The notes under the pieces: model-generated | The model's input: only the letters and a program-made list of their open reading frames with translations | Database searches by the model: none | What the model was told of the DNA's origin: nothing | Source: JAGVPT01 sp963717445 | GTDB taxonomy: Bacteria > Bacteroidota > Ignavibacteria > UBA10030 > UBA8401 | Assembly (NCBI GenBank): GCA_963717445.1 | Contig: OY970334.1 | Coordinates: forward strand, 4,171,172 to 4,235,171 | Reading direction: 5' to 3' | Length of the DNA stretch: 64,000 nt | Part shown: positions 61,185 to 64,000 of the stretch, piece by piece | Layout of the letters: the number at the start of each line of letters is the position of its first letter | Numbering within the stretch: position 1 is the first letter of the stretch | Position numbers and translations under genes: made by a program

Positions 61185-62171
61185 TTAAAATTGAAATGAA
61201 AAATTGAAACCCATGGGGTTAAATCCCATAGAAGGATTGCTCGGCGATTGGAACGGAGTAGTTTGTATTTGACCCGAATAGGCGCTTCGATAATATCTGC
61301 CAACAGTAGAACCGACGGCGTACGACATTAATGCGCCTGCGACTGCATCGGAGAACCAGTGCATACCACCGCGATTGTTTGCCGAGACCCCGAACATCGT
61401 GTACGCAACTAACCCGAAGCCAGCAGCCTTTAGCCATGCCTTGTCGGGATAATAACTTGTCAGTGCGGAAACCACCGCCATCGTTGCCGCAGTGTGTCCT
61501 GAAGGCCATCCCCAAAATATTCCACCGCGAAGGAAACCGAAGCGAAACGATCTGCTTAAGCTATCCATGTCTGCAACATTTCTCCAATCTGGATGCGGTC
61601 TACCGGTAATTGCCTTCAGCGTCGAGTTGTAAAGGAGCTCGATAAGGCTAGCCTGTATCACAGCAAAGGAGGCACCCAACGTCTGCCGATTATTCTTCAA
61701 CTTTGCGTAAGCAAACAGCGAACCGCCGGCGATAAAGGGGAGATACTCCCCCGTGAAAACAACGGGGCGCGCCCAGGATCCGTAGTCAATATGCTGATTG
61801 AAATAATGTTCAACATCGTAATCGACTCCCTGGTCTACGATAATAGCTGTTGCTGCTACGGCAGTAAAGTGTAGATAAATATTATTTCCACGGAAACTGT
61901 TGAGAATGTTGTTGCCGAAATTACCGAAGAGATTAAGATCACCTTGGTTGCTCGCTGCAGCCGGTACTGGAGACGGAAGTTGCACGAGTTGTTCCCCGCC
62001 CGTCCGGTTTTCAATTATTCCGTAACGCACGCTTGAAATTTTAAAATGTGCAAAAAATGGATCGATCAGCCCGTCCCGGAGAAAGGTCTGCGCTGCCATT
62101 TTTGTCACGGAGGGCATGAGCAATAAAACGGTTATCAAACTTGCTAGCCGGACGTTGTTACGAATTGCCAT
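61185..62171 (-). CDS. Exported PAP2-superfamily phosphatase
   Basis: 328 residues with a signal peptide (LASLITVLLLMPSVTKMAAQ). PAP2 motifs: KAITGRPHP (K-x-x-x-x-R-P), WPSGHTAA and SANNRGGMHWFSDAVAG (the R/H/D of motif 3, with N for the usual S or P). Several membrane helices surround them. It likely removes phosphate from a lipid or isoprenoid diphosphate at the outer face. The Met-Gly/Asn-Phe-rich end (NPSMGFNPMGFNFSFQF) is unusual. Convergent with the LytTR gene. Confidence 0.88.
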   Translation of the reverse strand: MAIRNNVRLASLITVLLLMPSVTKMAAQTFLRDGLIDPFFAHFKISSVRYGIIENRTGGEQLVQLPSPVPAAASNQGDLNLFGNFGNNILNSFRGNNIYLHFTAVAATAIIVDQGVDYDVEHYFNQHIDYGSWARPVVFTGEYLPFIAGGSLFAYAKLKNNRQTLGASFAVIQASLIELLYNSTLKAITGRPHPDWRNVADMDSLSRSFRFGFLRGGIFWGWPSGHTAATMAVVSALTSYYPDKAWLKAAGFGLVAYTMFGVSANNRGGMHWFSDAVAGALMSYAVGSTVGRYYRSAYSGQIQTTPFQSPSNPSMGFNPMGFNFSFQF

Positions 62172-63047
62172 TATGTTTCTTCATAATTTTAATAATAGTA
62201 AGAAATCTTATTTTCAAATTCATTTTTTTGACCTAACATTAAATATTATTGTCCATTAGTAGAAGTCAGTCTACCGAGTTGAAGCCCCCTACTAAAATTG
62301 GACGGTCTGAAAAGACACAAATCAACAAAACTATTTTAAGAAAGCCGAACCGCAAGCGGAGGAGAAAAAGCCCGTTGAGAAGGGGACCCAATTCGAGGAG
62401 GTAACAGAATCTCCGTCGAGGGAGATACTTGCCTCAAATATTGCAAAAATTTGTTCTCGCCAAAAAGGCTTTGCGGTGACCCCAAAAGGGGATTAAGAAC
62501 CGCTACTACGATTGCAAAAAATTTTGGATGAAAATCTATCTTGAATTCAATAGACGGTCAAGAAACGGTTACAAATTCAGCTTGTTATTAGGTAAACCCA
62601 CCATTTTTAAGGTAATTCATTATTATGACATCAGCTCTGACAGCCGATGATCTATTCTGCTGTGGGCTTTTCCCTGCTTAATGCTGTCTCCTTTGATCCA
62701 CAAAAGGAAAAACCTAAACTACGTACTGGCAGATAAACTGGGGGGTAGGACAGCCTCTACTCGGACCAATTTTTATTGAAGTATGGAACAAACGCTGGCA
62801 TCAAGGATGGTGTAGGCTTTTCATTGTATTTAAGGTTTGAGGGTTTAAAAAATTAAAGTAAAAATCTTTTGACTTTTATCACCCCTAAAAATGGAAGTTG
62901 ATAGTCCCTGATTTCCAGCCTCAAGGCCCGCTGGCAGTCGTTACGGTTTCTTTTATATCCGTTATTCTTTTGATGAATGCCTTGCGATTTCTCCCCGTCG
63001 AATTGACCGGCCTATGTCAATAATAATTAAAATATTTTAAAAAATAC
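62172..63047. other. Long gene-poor spacer with possible decayed coding segments
   Basis: About 875 bases with no complete gene. Two fragments look coding: 62311-62496 (open, no ATG; KKAEPQAEEKKPVEK then KICSRQKGFAVTPKGD) and 62779-62856 (KYGTNAGIKDGVGFSLYLR then stop), the latter preceded in another frame by NYVLADKLGGRTASTRTNFY, as if a barrel-protein tail had frameshifted. All are weak. Confidence 0.35.
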
Positions 63048-63076
63048 TTGACAATAACAAAAACTTCTATTAAACT
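63048..63076 (+). promoter_or_regulatory. Putative promoter of the spherulin-like gene
   Basis: TTGACA (63048-63053), 17-base spacer, TAAACT (63071-63076), about 57 bases before the ATG. AT-rich surroundings, unlike the genes. Confidence 0.5.
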
Positions 63077-63132
63077 GTCAGCCATACGACAAAAACTCTC
63101 CGATGTTTCCGGCATTGCTGGCTAAAGCAAGT

Positions 63133-64000
63133 ATGAATAATAAGATTCTTTTCGGCGTATTCATCGTTTCGTTTTTTGGGGTTGCTCGATTTCCAGTTTC
63201 TCTTGATGGAATGCCGCTAGCAGGCAATGCGGAACTCGCCGATTCCCTGAACATTGACTCGCTCAAAATGAAAGTGCTCGTCCCCGCCTACTTCGACCCC
63301 TCCGCGGCAAACTACTGGATCCGAATGGCCGCGCAAGCGGCAAAAATGCCGGGACGGCTTTACGCTATCGCAAATCCGGATAACGGACCGGGCTCCAGCA
63401 GAGAAACGGCCTACACCACCGTGATCACCACGATGCAGTCGAACGGCGGAAAAGTTATCGGGTATGTTTGGACAAACTACGGCGCAGTGTCGGTCAGCGC
63501 GGTGAAATCCCAGATAGACCAATGGTATTCATTTTATCCGTCGATCAACGGTATTTTCCTCGATGGCCAGGATAATGTCACCGGCCAGGAGCCTTATTAC
63601 TTGCAGCTCTATAGTTATATCAAGCAGAAGGATTCGTCGGCGATCGTCGTCGGAAATCCTGGAACGAACACGATTGAAAGTTACCTGTTCGACGGGGGAC
63701 AGCGAGTAACCGATGTCGTCTGTATTTTTGAAACCAACACCGGTTTTGATTCCTGGACTCCTTCCTCCTGGATCAGCAAATACGACAGAAGCAATTTTTA
63801 CGTAATACCTTACAACACGCGATCCGGCGATTGGCTGACCGCCGTCAACAGAGCGGCATCGCTTAACGTCGGATGGATCTATTGCACGGACGCGACGCTG
63901 CCAAATCCCTACAACACACTCCCGTCATACTTCGAAGAAATGTGTAACTATCTTGTCACTGGGGTTGATTCAAGTACGTCTGCGCCGACCGGCGGGCTTA
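63133..64000 (+). CDS. Spherulin-4 family secreted protein, 3'-truncated by window edge
   Basis: Gene runs off the end; 289 codons visible from the ATG at 63133. N-terminal hydrophobic segment (ILFGVFIVSFFGVA) suggests export. The domain begins KVLVPAYFDPSAANYWIRM and continues IANPDNGPG, GKVIGYVWTNYG, IDQWYSFYPSINGIFLDG, VVGNPGTNT, and YVIPYNTRS: the spherulin-4 / GH114-like barrel signature. Members may degrade galactosaminogalactan-type polysaccharides. The end SSTSAPTGG is a linker, so further domains are likely beyond the window. Confidence 0.85.
   Translation, partial: MNNKILFGVFIVSFFGVARFPVSLDGMPLAGNAELADSLNIDSLKMKVLVPAYFDPSAANYWIRMAAQAAKMPGRLYAIANPDNGPGSSRETAYTTVITTMQSNGGKVIGYVWTNYGAVSVSAVKSQIDQWYSFYPSINGIFLDGQDNVTGQEPYYLQLYSYIKQKDSSAIVVGNPGTNTIESYLFDGGQRVTDVVCIFETNTGFDSWTPSSWISKYDRSNFYVIPYNTRSGDWLTAVNRAASLNVGWIYCTDATLPNPYNTLPSYFEEMCNYLVTGVDSSTSAPTGGL

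Overview
The window (about 47-48 % GC by eye) reads as chromosome of a Gram-negative bacterium of the Bacteroidota/Chlorobiota (FCB) branch, probably Ignavibacteria-like. That placement is inferred from gene content, not from a marker gene. In favour: a bacillithiol glycosyltransferase (bshA), the folP-cdaA pair, a DUF3098 membrane protein, an OlsB/OlsA-type ornithine-lipid pair, outer-membrane barrels with Sec signals, a SUF operon led by an IscR-like Rrf2 regulator, and intergenic spaces full of palindromic repeats of a kind common in environmental genomes of this branch. Many genes have clear Shine-Dalgarno sites and several have near-consensus sigma-70 promoters.

Layout. 1-11.5 kb: housekeeping and central metabolism (acetyl-CoA synthetase cut by the window edge, ogt, pcrA, bshA, a porin, IMPACT-family protein, acetate kinase, hydroxyacyl-CoA dehydrogenase). 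11.5-12.2 kb: gene-free, repeat-rich, with a MITE-like 169-bp palindrome. 12.2-20.5 kb: a ten-gene Fe-S assembly operon (Rrf2 regulator, IscS, a 93-aa unknown, SufA, SufB, SufC, SufD, SufS, SufU, SufT). 20.6-27 kb: superoxide dismutase, Lon-N protein, two very small genes, folP, cdaA, a GT2, pcm and miaA. 27.2-28.5 kb: two convergent tRNA genes sharing one terminator, then lexA. 28.7-31.6 kb: small accessory genes (DUF3224, DUF5655, SRPBCC, secreted VOC, DUF72).

31.6-35.6 kb is the most interesting block. A SRAP/HMCES-type abasic-site protein is divergent, across only 39 bp, from a three-gene operon: a RecA-fold protein without a P-loop, a 92-aa helical protein and a family-B DNA polymerase. 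The polymerase has degenerate exonuclease motifs and DCM in place of DTD in motif C. It looks like a PolB2-type translesion cassette, analogous in layout to ImuA-ImuB-DnaE2.

35.7-43.8 kb: a giant GH13 protein, a phosphate transporter with its DUF47 partner, a GltD-like protein and YciI. 43.9-45.5 kb: acyltransferases for an ornithine-type aminolipid. 45.7-53.5 kb: an eight-gene operon (flippase-like membrane protein, glycosyltransferase, SpsF-like cytidylyltransferase, split transketolase, GSAM-like aminotransferase, SDR, NeuB-like synthase), probably making and attaching a CMP-activated nonulosonate-like sugar. 54.6-61.1 kb: a second notable operon (TPR protein, LolD/LolE-like ABC transporter, LolA-like carrier, outer-membrane barrel, LytS/LytTR pair). 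61.2-64 kb: a PAP2 phosphatase, a 961-bp gene-poor stretch, and the start of a spherulin-4-family protein that runs off the end.

All calls come from reading the sequence and remembered family motifs; no database search was run.
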